The notes beneath the pieces were generated by a model. It made no database searches. It was not told the origin of the DNA and worked only from the letters and a program-made list of their open reading frames with translations. This document shows positions 9,256-20,501 of a stretch of 64,000 nucleotides of DNA, piece after piece. Each line of letters starts with the position of its first letter. Within the stretch, counting starts at the first letter, position 1. The DNA is from Taudactylus pleione (Eukaryota; Chordata; Amphibia; Anura; Myobatrachidae), in the NCBI GenBank assembly GCA_031769625.1, contig JAUIMM010000135.1:3910001-3974000 (forward strand), read 5' to 3'. Made by a program: the position numbers and the translations under genes.

Positions 9256-11325
9256 TGTGAGCGGGGTCATCAGTGTAGGGCCTGGTCCGGCCTGAAATCC
9301 AGTGACCGCTGGACAAACAGGCGTCGGCGGCGGGAGACGGGGCTGGACGAGCTTGCATCTGAAAATATTCAAGCTCGTCCAACCACCAGCGCGGATTTTG
9401 AATTTGGCGCCACTGGCGAGCCAGTAATGGCTCGCGGGCGGACAGCCAATCCGAGTCTGGCACGGCGGGCCAATTGTGGCTCGCCGCGTCATGGCTCCGC
9501 CCCCTCGCGGCTCCATATATTAGGCGCCGCTGAGCGGGGCGAGTCAGTCCGTCGGCGGAGAGCAAGCCAGGAAGACCGTCCGCGGATGAGAAGAGTTCCA
9601 GAGGCGCCGGAAAACGCCGGAAGACGCCGTGCTCAACCCCTGAAGACGGAAGTGCTTTTGCTGGAGGAGGAAGACGGCGGCGGGCGGCGGTAAGCGGAGC
9701 CGAAGCTGAGGACCGGAGAGCTCTGCAGTGGAGGAAAGTTAAAGAGCTTATCGAAGTTCCCCACTGCAGACTCTTCCACCAGACAGGGTAGGCGGCCGTG
9801 GGCCACCTTTACTTATATTTAAAATCAAATAAACCATTTGTTGTCGGGCTTAAGGCCCGTGGGTATAATCAGGCACTAGGCCTGTGGCCACATAGGAGGG
9901 GCACAAGGCCCCAGGGATAGCAGGGGGCATTAGGCCCTGTAGGGGGATTTTTAGGCTCTACAGTCAGCAACCTGGGCACTAGGCCCAGGTTGTTCGGGCT
10001 CAAGTAGGCGGCAGGCCTGTATATAAAGTGGTCTGGGCATTAGGCCCAGGTCACTAAAACAACCCTCAGAGGCAGCCCTACATATAAGGTGGTCTGGGCA
10101 TTAGGCCCAGTTCACTAAAAGACCATTCGATTCACCAGTGGTGGCCCAGCTTCAAAGTGATCTGGGCGTTAGGCCTAGATCCCTAGGGATCGGCCAAAGG
10201 AAGGTAGGTCTAAAGTGAAAGGCGTCCTGGCAAGAACCGAAGCGATCAAACACAGGTCGGCGGACCTGTGCAGCAGAGTGACCGACGCTGGAGGTCTGTA
10301 CCACTGGGTACAGAGTGCTGATAGGTGGTTCGAGGGATAAAGTAATCCGAGTAATAGGCTCGGATCACCCGCTTTAGCCCCAGCTGGGTGAGGTTGAGTA
10401 CTGGGCATAGATTATTGAGTAAGCCCTCTCGGGAGTTGGTGCAAGGGGCTGTGCGGCTCCGGTGCTGAACCCCTGCAGGGGGAACTCTGAAGATTCAGCC
10501 TAGTAGATCAAGGCAGCGGTGTGTTCATAGAAGGGCACAGACAGGGCCGGACGGCCGGGAAGAGAAAGAGAGGGTCAGCTGAAACGAGAGTGCTTCCGCT
10601 AGAGGTGTATTGTCCCCAAGCCTAGTTAATATAGTGTGTAAGAAGATGTTTATTTGTTGTTTGCCCTGAATCTTCTCGCTATTATAGCAGAGAGTTTACG
10701 GAGGAAGTTTCTGGAAGTGAGGTTCAAGCTTCCAGGCATACAAAGAGGTAACCCAGTTGGTACAGCATTGTTTGCGTGTTTGTCCGTGAAGGAAGGGGGA
10801 TTGTTTTGTTTGATTCTCAGGGGCGGCGGATGACTCGTCAAGGTGACAAGGGGTCTAGTGTGAGTATCTCTCAGTGTCTGTCTGTCTTTCATTGGAGCGC
10901 CCGATAGGGGATCTCTCACAACGGTGAGAGATCCAAACATTCTATACTTTCTCTTCCTCTGTCTGTTCTTCCCTTGAACACTGGTTAGGGGATCTCTCAC
11001 AACGGTGTGAGATCCAAACTACACCTGAGTGTGTGAGCACTGTATAGGTGAAAACTGGGTAGCTGAGGCCCCGTGCCAATGATGACCATTCACCCAACCG
11101 GTGAAGGTCGCGTTCATCCCTAGCGGTTATTGTGTCACCAAGCATAGGAGGATTGTTATTGAATACCCCATTCTCTTACAGCTTCAGGCTGGTTTGAACC
11201 TGAGACTAAAACGGTAAAGAGGATCCGGATCGTAGATCAGTTGGCAATTTGGGAACGAAGGCTCTAGGACTCTGCCGCGGAAAAGTGGTGAGTGTTGGCT
11301 AACGACTTATCGCTAGGGGCTCACA
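9256..11325 (+). repeat. 5' LTR
   Basis: It starts TGTGAG and ends CTCACA, a 6-bp inverted pair with the canonical TG...CA. A TATA-like TATATTA lies at 9516-9522 and a polyadenylation signal AATAAA at 9828-9833, so U3 is about 0.3 kb and U5 is unusually long, about 1.45 kb. U5 carries repeated GGGCATTAGGCCCAGG motifs (9850-10190) and two copies of a GGGGATCTCTCACAACGGTG motif (10910, 10990). It lacks 22 bp present in the 3' LTR near 16355. Confidence 0.93.
9516..9522 (+). promoter_or_regulatory. TATA-like box in the 5' LTR
   Basis: TATATTA follows a GC-rich stretch (CCGCCCCCTCGCGGCTCC) and precedes GGCGCCGCTGAGCGGGGCGAG. It is the best core promoter candidate of the LTR. The same sequence is in the 3' LTR at about 16560. 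Function is inferred. Confidence 0.5.
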
Positions 11326-11327
11326 TT

Positions 11328-11345
11328 TGGCGTAGTCGGCAGGAT
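11328..11345 (+). other. Candidate primer binding site
   Basis: TGGCGTAGTCGGCAGGAT begins two bases after the 5' LTR end. A TGG start at this place is what a tRNA 3' CCA end would pair with. The tRNA is not identified. It overlaps the first bases of the gag start codon, so the leader is only 18 nt long after the LTR. Confidence 0.55.
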
Positions 11346-12267
11346 GTCAGACTATGAAGAGAATAGGGGGGCAACTGGACGGGTCAACATAGGCCCTGCC
11401 CTCGCTCATTTGCCTCGGTACGATGGCCGCAATTTACAGTTGGAGGATTGGAAATCGCGGCTCGAAGGAATTGCCCTCCTATATAAGGTGTCTCCAGAGT
11501 CAAAACTCCAATTGGCTCTGAACTCTCTCGAAGGGGAAGCCAGACTTACTATCCTTTTGAGATGGGAAGAAGATCGCGACTCCCTGAAAAAGATACTGAA
11601 GATTCTGGGGGATCTCTATGGGAATACGTCATCGACTGGTACCCTACGACAACGGTTGTTTGCCCGGTTCCAGAGAGAGGATGAGTCCATTCCTCAGTTT
11701 GCTAACGCACTTCAAGAATTGATGGGCGAGATTAGAAGGCGCGATCCGGATGGGATGGGTGCACTTCCAAATACCAGCCAGATGTTACGAGACCAATTTG
11801 CAATGGGGTTGAGGAATGTCCCGCTGCGACAGATTTTGTTAGATAAAATCACGCAAGACGACAAACTGACTTTTCACCAGATACAGATAGACGCCGTGTC
11901 CCGGGACCGAGATGCAAATTTTGGTCCATATGCTGTCACTCCACAGTGGGTACATCCGACGTCTGCTCCCGTGATGGGCCGGGAGGCCAACCCTTTGGAA
12001 TCATGCGTTCAAGATCTTAAAGCAGCATTTTCTAAGGCAACCCAGGAAATGAAAGAAGAGGTTTCCCGGCTGAGAGAGGAAGTATACCGGCAAAGATGCC
12101 GCAGAGCTGAAGAAGAGTACCGGCCCAGAGAGTCAGACGGATCCAGAGGAAGAGGTGTTGGAGTTAGACAAGGAGCAACTAGGGGCCCCCGATGCTACCG
12201 TTGCAATCGGCTTGGACACATTGCCCGGAATTGTACCGAGGCAATTTCTGAGCCTCAGTTAAACTAG
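11344..12267 (+). CDS. gag: Gypsy Gag polyprotein, intact
   Basis: Intact 307-residue frame starting at the first ATG after the LTR. It encodes the capsid/nucleocapsid precursor that forms the intracellular particle packaging element RNA. The middle part (about residues 30-200) has the helical Gag capsid pattern common to Gypsy elements, including a LEDWKSRLEG segment and FQREDESIPQFANALQEL. A basic Arg-rich stretch follows, then a CCHC zinc knuckle, CYRCNRLGHIARNC, near residues 284-297. It ends TAG, ten codons after the knuckle. The pol frame is in -1 relative to gag and is open across this stop, so Pol was probably made by -1 frameshifting or suppression; I see no obvious heptamer. This is the only unbroken protein of the element. 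Confidence 0.9.
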   Translation: MSDYEENRGATGRVNIGPALAHLPRYDGRNLQLEDWKSRLEGIALLYKVSPESKLQLALNSLEGEARLTILLRWEEDRDSLKKILKILGDLYGNTSSTGTLRQRLFARFQREDESIPQFANALQELMGEIRRRDPDGMGALPNTSQMLRDQFAMGLRNVPLRQILLDKITQDDKLTFHQIQIDAVSRDRDANFGPYAVTPQWVHPTSAPVMGREANPLESCVQDLKAAFSKATQEMKEEVSRLREEVYRQRCRRAEEEYRPRESDGSRGRGVGVRQGATRGPRCYRCNRLGHIARNCTEAISEPQLN

Positions 12268-13097
12268 CATCCCTCGCGGTAAGGGGACCACCCGCGGGGG
12301 AGTTACGTGGAGAGATAGCCATTGTCAACTCGGCTGAATTGGTAGGGGAGTGTCCCATTGTTGTTGGATGCCTAGGGGAAAAAAATCAACAGTGTTTGTT
12401 GGATACAGGATCTAAGGTGACCACCATGTCCGAGGACTGTTTCTTGAAACATTATTCTCACCTGAAGGAATCTGTTTTGGAGAGTTGGGTCACTCTCACC
12501 GCAGCTAACAACCTCCCCATTCCGGTGGTAGGGGTTGTCTGGATGGAAATAGAAGTTTGTGGCCGAAAGTTGGGGAAGAAAGGTATCCTTGTGGTCAGTA
12601 GAGCAGGTTTGAGTCATGGACCGGTGATCCTTGGTATGAACGTATTGAAAGACCTGGATCAAATTTTGTTTCAAGAGAATGGTCCTTGGTACTGGAGACA
12701 TTTGGGGGTCCAACGACCGGTTCAACAAGCCTTTCAACAGGTGGGACAGCGATGTGGGGCCCAGGGAAAAGGAAAGGAATCTTTGGGCCTCATTAAAACC
12801 AGCCATCGGCAACGAATAGATCTACCCCCTCGTCAGGAGATAGTACTCCCCCTGGAGGTGCGTACCCATCAGCGATTGGATGGGTTCGAGGTAATGATAG
12901 AACCCACAGGCTTCTTCGGAATAGAGTCCAGAATAGTTCTGGCTAGAACTTTGTCAGTAGTCAAGGAAGGGAAGGTGTTGGTCCGGATATGTAACTTAGG
13001 GGAACAAATTCAGCGTGTCCCAGCAGGAGCTATAATTGCCCGAGTGGTAGCTATTGATGGTGATGGTGTTCGCAGAGGCCAAAGTATTTTGCTTTAG
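12267..13097 (+). pseudogene. pol: Gypsy pol, protease segment
   Basis: Frame -1 to gag, open from around 12260 with no need for its own ATG. The aspartic protease active site is seen as LLDTGSKVT (DTG codons 12402-12410), and a second conserved motif, VILGMNVLKDL, lies near 12630. Together they identify a retropepsin-like domain that would cleave Gag and Pol. The segment ends at a TAG (13095-13097), after which the same frame continues into RT; whether this stop is a mutation or an original boundary is uncertain. Confidence 0.85.
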
Positions 13098-15601
13098 TCA
13101 GAAGCCACTGAATCATGGACCATGTCAGTGCAGGTCGAGCAAGAGGAGGAACCAAGTATAGAGTGGAACGGAGGGATAATAAGGGAGCAGATGGATGTCT
13201 CGCTAGCTGACTGTGACTCCGATACTGTGCGGAAGTTGGACCAGATGCTGTGGAGACGTCGGAAAGCTTTTTCGAGACATGAGGAAGATTTTGGCTACAC
13301 GGACGATTTACAACATGAGATTCGCACTGGAGACACCTTACCCATTCTCGAAAGATACCGGCCTATTCCCCCAAAGCTTTACCAGGAGGTCAAGACAATG
13401 CTTCGACAGATGCTGGATAACGAAGTGATTCAGGAGAGTAAGAGTCCATGGGCCGCCCCCATAGTGTTGGTTAGGAAGAAGGATGGGAGCATCCGTTTTT
13501 GTGTGGACTACCGGAGGCTGAACAGTTGCACCGTACGGGATGCCTACCCTCTACCTCGGATTGAGGAGTCCCTGGCGGCGTTAGGCGAGGCCAAGTTTTT
13601 TTCCACCTTAGACTTGGCCAGCGGATATTAGCAAGTACAGGTTGCCACACAAGATCAAGAAAAGACTGCGTTCATTACGCCCATGGGACTTTTCGAGTTT
13701 TGCCGCATGCCATACGGGCTCACCAACGCCCCGGCAACGTTTCAGAGGATGATGGAGCGGTGTCTGGGAGATTTGAATTTCGAAACCCTCCTTATTTATC
13801 TAGATGACATTATTGTGTATTCCGCCACTGTGGATGAACATTTAGCTCATTTGGAGGTGGTCCTGCAGCGCCTGGGGTTGAAGGAAAACCTCGGAAATGT
13901 CACCTACTAAAGACTAGTCTGGAGTATTTAGGGCATGTGGTGTCGCGTGATGGGGTGCATCCCACACCAAGTAAAATTGCAGCTGTGCAAGTGACCGAGT
14001 TACGAGCATTCCTAGGGTTGGTCGGTTATTACCGACGTTTCATCAAGGATTTTGCTAAGATTGCTGTGCCACTCCACGCCCTATTGCGAGGGGTGGCCAC
14101 AACTCAGAAAACTCAAGCGGTGGCGTGGGGCGTATCCCAGGAAGCGGCCTTTGTGTGATTAAAGCAAGCTCTCACAGAAGCCCCCATATTGGCCTATGCC
14201 AATTTTGAGACACCATTTGTTTTGTATACTGATGGGAGCTTGCAAGGCCTAGGGGCCGTACTTGCTCAGGTTCAGGATGGCCAGGAGCGAGTGATTGCCT
14301 ACGGGAGTCGTAGTTTGAGAGAGACAGAGAGGAACCCAGACAACTACAGTTCCTTCAAGTTGGAATTATTGGCCGTAGTCTGGGCTGTGACAGAAAAATT
14401 GGCTGAATATCTGACGGCCACCCATGTAGATATCTTTACCGATAATAACCCTCTAGCCTATTTGGGGACTGCCAAGCTTGGGGCCCTGGAGCAATGCTGG
14501 GTAGCCCGGTTAGCTAAGTTTTCCTATACCATTCGTTACCGGCCAGGAAAAAATAACGGAAATGCTGATGCTTTATCTCGTTTTCCTGTAGAAATCCCTG
14601 GGACACAGGGGGATGAAGACTGGGAAGAGGTAGAAGTCCCCGATCTGACACGTGTGAGGAAATCAGGGACAAAGGGTGATCGGAATGTCAAGCAGAGTGC
14701 CACGATACTCCGGAATACCGAACAGAACTGGGCACACGAGCAGCAGGAAGACCCCGGTTTCAGAGCTATTATGCAGTGGAAGGAAGATGGTCACTGGCCC
14801 AGCAAATGGGAAAGGAGTAGGCTTACTACTTTCTGTCAGAAGCTGCTGCGTAAGAGGGACCGACTCAAGGTTTGTGCAGGTACTCTCCGGCATCGCACCT
14901 ACCTTAGTTCGGAGCTTCGGTTTGTAGAGCAGATAGTGGTACCAGAAGCGTTGGTCCGACCACTGATTGAAAACGCACACCAAGAAGGAGCACACTTGGG
15001 CAGTGATAAGACCTATCAATGGTTGCGACGTCAGTATTTTGCACCTCAAATGCAGAACATGGTCGTTCGGGTCTGTCGGGAGTGTAGACGCTGTGGAGTG
15101 GTCAAACCCTCGGAACAACATGCGCCTATTCAGACCATCTGTACAAATCGACCATTAGAGTTATTAATGATAGATTATGTGCTGATTGGAGAGTCTGTTA
15201 GTGGTCATCAATACGCTTTGGTAATGACGGACCACTTCACAAAGTTTACTGTGGTAGTGCCAACCCGTGATCAGACGGCTGAGTCGGCTACAAAAGCGAT
15301 TGTGGAAAATTTTATACGGCAATATGGGTGTCCCGAAAGGATACATTCAGATCAGGGAGCCTGTTTTCAAGGGCGGCTAATGGAACGTCTGTGCCAACTG
15401 TACGGGCTACAAAAGTCCCGTACAACTCCATACCACCCTCAGGGTAATGGGGCCTGTGAAAGGTTCAACCGGACCTTGCTACAGATGCTCCGAACCCTGG
15501 AAGAAACAAAAAAACGGAGGTGGCCTGAACATGTGCAGGAATTGGTTTGGGCCTACAATAATAGGGTTCATAGTACTACCGGGTTTTCTCCTTTCTTTTA
15601 G
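13098..15601 (+). pseudogene. pol: Gypsy pol: reverse transcriptase, RNase H, integrase (broken)
   Basis: The RT shows KSPWAAPIVLVRKKDGSIRF, FSTLDLASGY and the catalytic YLDD (13797-13808). RNase H shows LYTDGS (about 14222) and ends with the NADALSRFP boundary motif. Integrase has an HHCC-type zinc finger (about 14977-15093) and a DDE core with acidic residues in LLMIDYV, HSDQGA and ACERFNR. Breaks visible: TAG at 13629-13631, a frameshift close to 13895, a short in-frame gap near 13983-13990 where the RT thumb side is shorter than usual, TGA at 14156-14158, and TAG at 15599-15601. These breaks make the copy non-autonomous. The enzymes would copy element RNA and insert the DNA. Confidence 0.92.
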
Positions 15602-16278
15602 TTGTTCGGTCGGCCGGGCCGGGAAGTTCAGGATTTAGTACTAACCGAGTCCGATGGTAGGGAGGGATCGCTTCCTACAGGTTGGGTGGAGGAACATCGG
15701 CGGCGTCTGAAAATTGCTCATGATTTGACGGAAAAGATGATAGCCGATCATAGACGTAACCCGGCTGGGGCGCGAGGGGTTGAGCCGTTTTCCATAGGGC
15801 AACGGGTCCTGGTCCGTATGACTCGTCTGGGGGGTAAACTATCTGAGCGTTGGGAAGTTTTACCTTATGTGATCAGATGTCGTTTGTCAGCGGAAGGACC
15901 GGTCTATCAGGTGGAATCCACTGATGGTCTGGGACGATTGCGGACTCTTCATCGGGACATGTTATGTCCCTGCCTTTTCCCAACTTCAGCAGAAAGGGAC
16001 CTTATACCTGACGTCGGTCAGAATGACTCGCGTAATGAGGAGACCACGTTGTCCACTCCGGCCGGAATGGGCAACCTTGAAGAAGAGTGGTGGACACCAG
16101 CAGAAATTCCTACTGTGAATGAAGTCGATGATGTTCCAGAGGTGGCAGATGTAACACCCTTACCTAGACATTCTCAACGATTCAATTATGGCGTGCCTGG
16201 GCCTCGATATGCTGATCCCGACTTTGTCTGGTCTCAGACCTCCTTTGTAAGGACTACAAAGGACACAGGGGGTGGAAA
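15602..16278 (+). pseudogene. pol: Gypsy integrase C-terminal region
   Basis: The frame continues after the TAG at 15599. It contains a GPY/F-like C-terminal integrase module, PFSIGQRVLVRMTRLGGKL followed by WEVLPYVI (about 15787-15870), and a HRDMLCPC stretch near 15952. After that comes an acidic, low-similarity tail. The open frame runs on into the 3' LTR to 16867, but the LTR part is probably not coding in nature. Chromatin-binding domains are not recognised. Confidence 0.75.
16263..16278 (+). other. Polypurine tract
   Basis: ACACAGGGGGTGGAAA lies directly before the 3' LTR and is the expected primer for plus-strand DNA synthesis in LTR elements. Confidence 0.75.
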
Positions 16279-18370
16279 TGTGAGCGGGGTCATCAGTGTA
16301 GGGCCTGGTCCAGCCCAAAATCCAGTGACCGCTGGACAAACAGGCGTCGGCGGTTCGGGCAGCGCGGTGCGGCGGCGGGAGATGGGGCTGGACGAGCTTG
16401 CATCTGAAAAGATTCAAGCTCGTCCAACCACCAGCGCGGATTTTGAATTTGGCGCCACTGGCGAGCCAGTAATGGCTCGCGGGCGGACAGCCAATCCGAG
16501 TCTGGCACGGCGGGCCAATTGTGGCTCGCCGCGTCATGTCTCCGCCCCCTCGCGGCTCCATATATTAGGCGCCGCTGAGCGGGGCGAGTCAGTCCGTCGG
16601 CGGAGAGCAAGCCAGGAAGACCGTCCGCGGATGAGAAGAGTTCCAGAGGTGCCGGAAAATGCCGGAAGACGCCGTGCTCAACCCCTGAAGACGGAAGCGC
16701 TTTTGCTGGAGGAGGAAGACGGCGGCGGGCGGCGGTCAGCGGAGCCGAAGCTGAGGACCGGAGAGCTCTGCAGTGGAGGAAAGTTAAAGAGCTTATCGAA
16801 GTTCCCCACTGCAGGCTCTCCCACCGGACAGGGTAGGCGGCCGTGGGCCACCTTTACTTATATTTAAAATCAAATAAACCATTTGTTGTCGGGCTTAAGG
16901 CCCGTGGGTATAATCAGGCACTAGGCCTGTGGCCACATAGGAGGGGCACAAGGCCCCAGGGATAGCAGGGGGCATTAGGCCCTGTAGGGGGATTTTTAGG
17001 CTCTACAGTCAGCAACCTGGGCACTAGGCCCAGGTTGTTCGGGCTCAAGTAGGCGGCAGGCCTGTATATAAAGTGGTCTGGGCATTAGGCCCAGGTCACT
17101 AAAACGACCCTCAGAGGCAGCCCTACATATAAGGTGGTCTGGGCATTAGGCCCAGTTCACTAAAAGACCATTAGATTCACCAGTGGTGGCCCAGCTTCAA
17201 AGTGATCTGGGCGTTAGGCCTAGATCCCTAGGGATCGGCCAAAGGAAGGTAGGTCTAAAGTGAAAGGCGTCCTGGCAAGAACCGAAGCGATCATTCACAG
17301 GTCGGCGGACCTGTGCAGCAGAGTGACCGGCGCTGGAGGTCTGTACCACTGGGTACAGAGTGCTGATAGGTGGTTCGAGAGATAAAGTAATCCGAGTAAT
17401 AGGCTCGGATCACCCGCTTTAGCCCCAGCTGGGTGAGGTTGAGTACTGGGCATAGATTATTGAGTAAGCCCTCTCGGGAGTTGGTGCAAGGGGCTGTGCG
17501 GCTCCGGTGCTGAACCCCTGCAGGGGGAACTCTGAAGATTCAGCCTAGTAGATCAAGGCAGTGGTGTGTTCATAGAAGGGCACAGACAGGGCCGGTCGGC
17601 CGGGAAGAGAAAGAGAGGGACAGCTGAAACGAGAGTGCTTCCGCTAGAGGTGTATTGTCCCCAAGCCTAGTTAATATAGTGTGTAAGAAGACGTTTATTT
17701 GTTGTTTGCCCTGAATCTTCTCGTTGTTATAGCAGAGAGTTTACGGAGGAAGTTTCTGGAAGTGAGGTTCAAGCTTCCAGGCATACAAAGAGATAACCCA
17801 GTTGGTACAGCATTGTTTGCGTGTTTGTCCGTGAAGGAAGGGGGATTGTTTTGTTTGATTCTCAGGGGCGGCGGACGACTCGTCAAGGTGACAAGGGGTC
17901 TAGTGTGAGTATCTCTCAGTGTCTGTCTGTTTTTCATTGGAGCGCCCGATAGGGGATCTCTCACAACGGTGAGAGATCCAAACATTCTATACTTTCTCTT
18001 CCTCTGTCTGTTCTTCCCTTGAACACCGGTTAGGGGATCTCTCACAACGGTGTGAGATCCAAACTACACCTGAGTGTGTGAGCACTGTATAGGTGAAAAC
18101 TGGGTAGCTGAGGCCCCGTGCCAATGATGACCATTCACCCAACCGGTGAAGGTCGCGTTCATCTCTAGCGGTTATTGTGTCACCAAGCATAGGAGGATTG
18201 TTATTGAATACCCCATTCTCTTACAGCTTCAGGCTGGTTTGAACCTGAGACTAAAACGGTAAAGAGGATCCGGATCGTAGATCAGTTGGCAATTTGGGAA
18301 CGAAGGCTCTAGGACTCTGCCGCGGAAAAGTGGTGAGTGTTGGCTAACGAGTTATCGCTAGGGGCTCACA
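16279..18370 (+). repeat. 3' LTR
   Basis: It matches the 5' LTR with about 31 substitutions and one indel: 22 bp (about 16355-16376, starting TTCGGGCAGCGCGG) are present here and absent from the 5' LTR. AATAAA is at 16873-16878. It ends CTCACA followed by CAGT. Confidence 0.93.
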
Positions 18371-18952
18371 CAGTGGCTGAACAATGAGAGCACAGTGGCC
18401 TAAGAAAGGAAGGGGCTTACCTGACATGCTGACCGCGTCCTGAACTCCCTCCAGCAGCAATGTGTGTCCTCCGGCAACTACTGAACACCAACCCTCGCTT
18501 GGCCGCACGCCGGGGTATAAATAACCCACCGCATGGTCTTCTGGGGTTGATGACGTGGCGGTCCCTCATTGGCGGGCACCAGTCCTTGATGGCATATTCG
18601 TGGGGGAAGGGGCGCCCTGCCCCGGACCTCCCACGGCAGCAGCACTGATCCTCCTCCTGCAGCTGTTCTGATATTTATTGCACAATTGATTAAGTACACT
18701 GGTGGAAAAGCGGCTGAACATTGCATGGCTCCGCAGCATAACCTCGGCTGTCCTGTAACTGACAGCAGTCAGCAGTGTCAGGGTAGCGGGCAGCGGCACA
18801 CCCAGGGGAACCAGATCGTGCCTGAGTGAGACTCTATTAGCTTTTCCTTGAAAGTTTTGTGCTTGAATTAGGGAGTGACAGATGGGGTGAGAGAGAGACA
18901 GGATTAGACAGAATGGGACAGACAGGGTGAGAGAGGGTGAGACAGAGACACT

Positions 18953-19437
18953 GGACCTTATTCAGAGTCGGTCGCGAGTGCTAAGCGCTCGCAGCCGACA
19001 CGATGTTGGTCCACAGGGCATGCGCACGTCAGAGACGGCTCCGTCGTGCGCATGCACGAGCCCCCGCTAACGACGGGTGATCCGTCGTTAGCGGGCTCGA
19101 AGCAGACGAAGCGAGCTGTCGATGTTGATTGACAGCTCGCTCCGTTTGCTGGGCGGGCAGGGGGCGTGCCATTTGGGGGCGGCCCCACTGACATCACCAG
19201 TGATGTCAGTGGGGAGCTTCCTGCTGAAACACAGCAGGAAGCTCCCTGGGTCTCGTCGTAAGCCCCGATGGTCGCGATGGTCTTGACCATTGCGACCATC
19301 TCCCTTAGCGGTCGTTAGAGCTGTGGGTGTTAACCCACAGCCTAATGACCGACATGGAGGCGGCCGTTCAGGATGCAAGCAGCCGCCCTGTTTCTGAGCG
19401 ACCGCTTGCATCCTACGACTGCCTCTGAATGAGGCCC
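18953..19437. mobile_element. GC-rich hairpin MITE with TTATTCAGAG ends
   Basis: The ends GGACCTTATTCAGAG and CTCTGAATGAGGCCC are inverted. Internal hairpins include CACTGACATCACCAGTGATG and AGCTTCCTGCTG...CAGCAGGAAGCT. The empty site in block X (GAGACACAGTGTTC, about 4326) compared with the filled site (GACACT | element | ACAGTGTAC) indicates a 3-bp target duplication with one changed base. Insertion therefore postdates the X/X' duplication. Confidence 0.85.
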
Positions 19438-19830
19438 ACAGTGTACTAGAGACATCGAGCAATGACTTTATACACACAAGAATTGGTATTACACACGTAC
19501 AAAGTTGCAGATGAAGCACAACGTTACTTAGCATGAGACCTGTCGTGCTAGGAGGGGCGATTTGACATGACTGAAGCCACAGAAAAAAGGACATGTGTAC
19601 ACAAACAAGCATCCGCTGCAGTCTTTTCCCATCAGAGATGTGAATGTGAATATAATTATAAAATAAAAATAAATATTTTTTTTGTTTCATTTGGTCTGTT
19701 TATTTAGGTGTTTTTTTTTTTTGGGGGTGGGGGTGGGGGGGGTTTGCTGAAACACTGAAGGGAAACAAAATAATACACATTGATTTGTCTCCGTCACTAT
19801 GCCTGCCTGACTCTGTTTAATCCAGCCCTG

Positions 19831-20320
19831 TGTCATGCCAATAGTAAAGCATCCTGAGACCATTAATGTGTGGGGTTGCTTCTCAGCCAAAGGAGTGGGA
19901 ACACTCACAATTTTGCCTAAGAACACAGCCATGAATAAAGAATGGTACCAAAACATCCTCCAAGAGCAACTTCTCCCAACCATCCAAGAACAGTTTGGTG
20001 ATGAACAATGCCTTTTCCAGCATGATGGAGCACCTTGCCATAAGGCAAAAGTGATAACTAAGTGGCTCGGGGAACAAAACATTAAAATTTTGGGTCCATG
20101 GCCAGGAAACTTCCCAGACCTTAATCCCATTGAGAACTTGTGGTCAATCCTCAAGAGGCGGGTGGACAAACATAAACCCACAAATTCTGACAAACTCCAA
20201 GCGTTGATTAGGCAAGAATGGGCGGCCATCAGTTAGTATGTGGCCCAGAATTTGATTGACAGCATGCCAGGGCGAATTGCAGAGGTCTTGAAAAAGAAGG
20301 GTCAACACTGCAAATATTGA
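19831..20320 (+). pseudogene. Tc1/mariner transposase, C-terminal fragment
   Basis: A 133-residue frame (19835-20236) covers the C-terminal half of a Tc1-type DDE transposase. It shows INVWGCFSAKGVG, the second catalytic Asp in LFQHDGAPCHKAK, and the third acidic residue in FPDLNPIENLWSILKRRV. The N-terminal DNA-binding domain and first Asp are missing; a complete protein is about 340 residues. The reading after the stop at 20234 still resembles the family tail. It is a dead remnant, shared with block X, where only its ends survive. Confidence 0.9.
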
Positions 20321-20501
20321 CTCTTTATTAGGCTGTTTGTCTCTCACCCCATCCCATTTGCTGGACCTCACCTAACCACCCCATGATTGCTAGTGTTAAA
20401 TGGCAGCTGAGAGCATCCAGGAGTGTTTTATGTGCAATTTATAACATTTCCAATAAAATTTTATTTTCAGCTCCGGATTTAGCGAGTAGTAAAACTTCTC
20501 A

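Larger units (their letters stand above)
9256..18370 (+). mobile_element. Complete Ty3/Gypsy LTR retrotransposon
   Basis: A 9.1-kb element has two LTRs of about 2.1 kb, a candidate primer binding site, gag, pol in the order protease-RT-RNase H-integrase, and a polypurine tract before the 3' LTR. That domain order and the YLDD RT motif place it in Ty3/Gypsy (Metaviridae-type) rather than Copia. It is flanked by a CAGT duplication and lies inside block X', whose sister block keeps the empty site. The LTRs differ by about 31 substitutions that I counted by eye over about 2.07 kb (around 1.5%) plus one 22-bp indel, so insertion is fairly recent. Pol has three in-frame stops besides the one separating its first two segments, one frameshift and a small deletion, so this copy cannot make intact Pol. 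No envelope ORF is seen. Confidence 0.95.

Noticed and set aside
16279..16867. Extension of the integrase frame into the 3' LTR as a functional C-terminus
   Set aside because: The same sequence in the 5' LTR is regulatory, and the frame there is also partly open by chance in GC-rich DNA.
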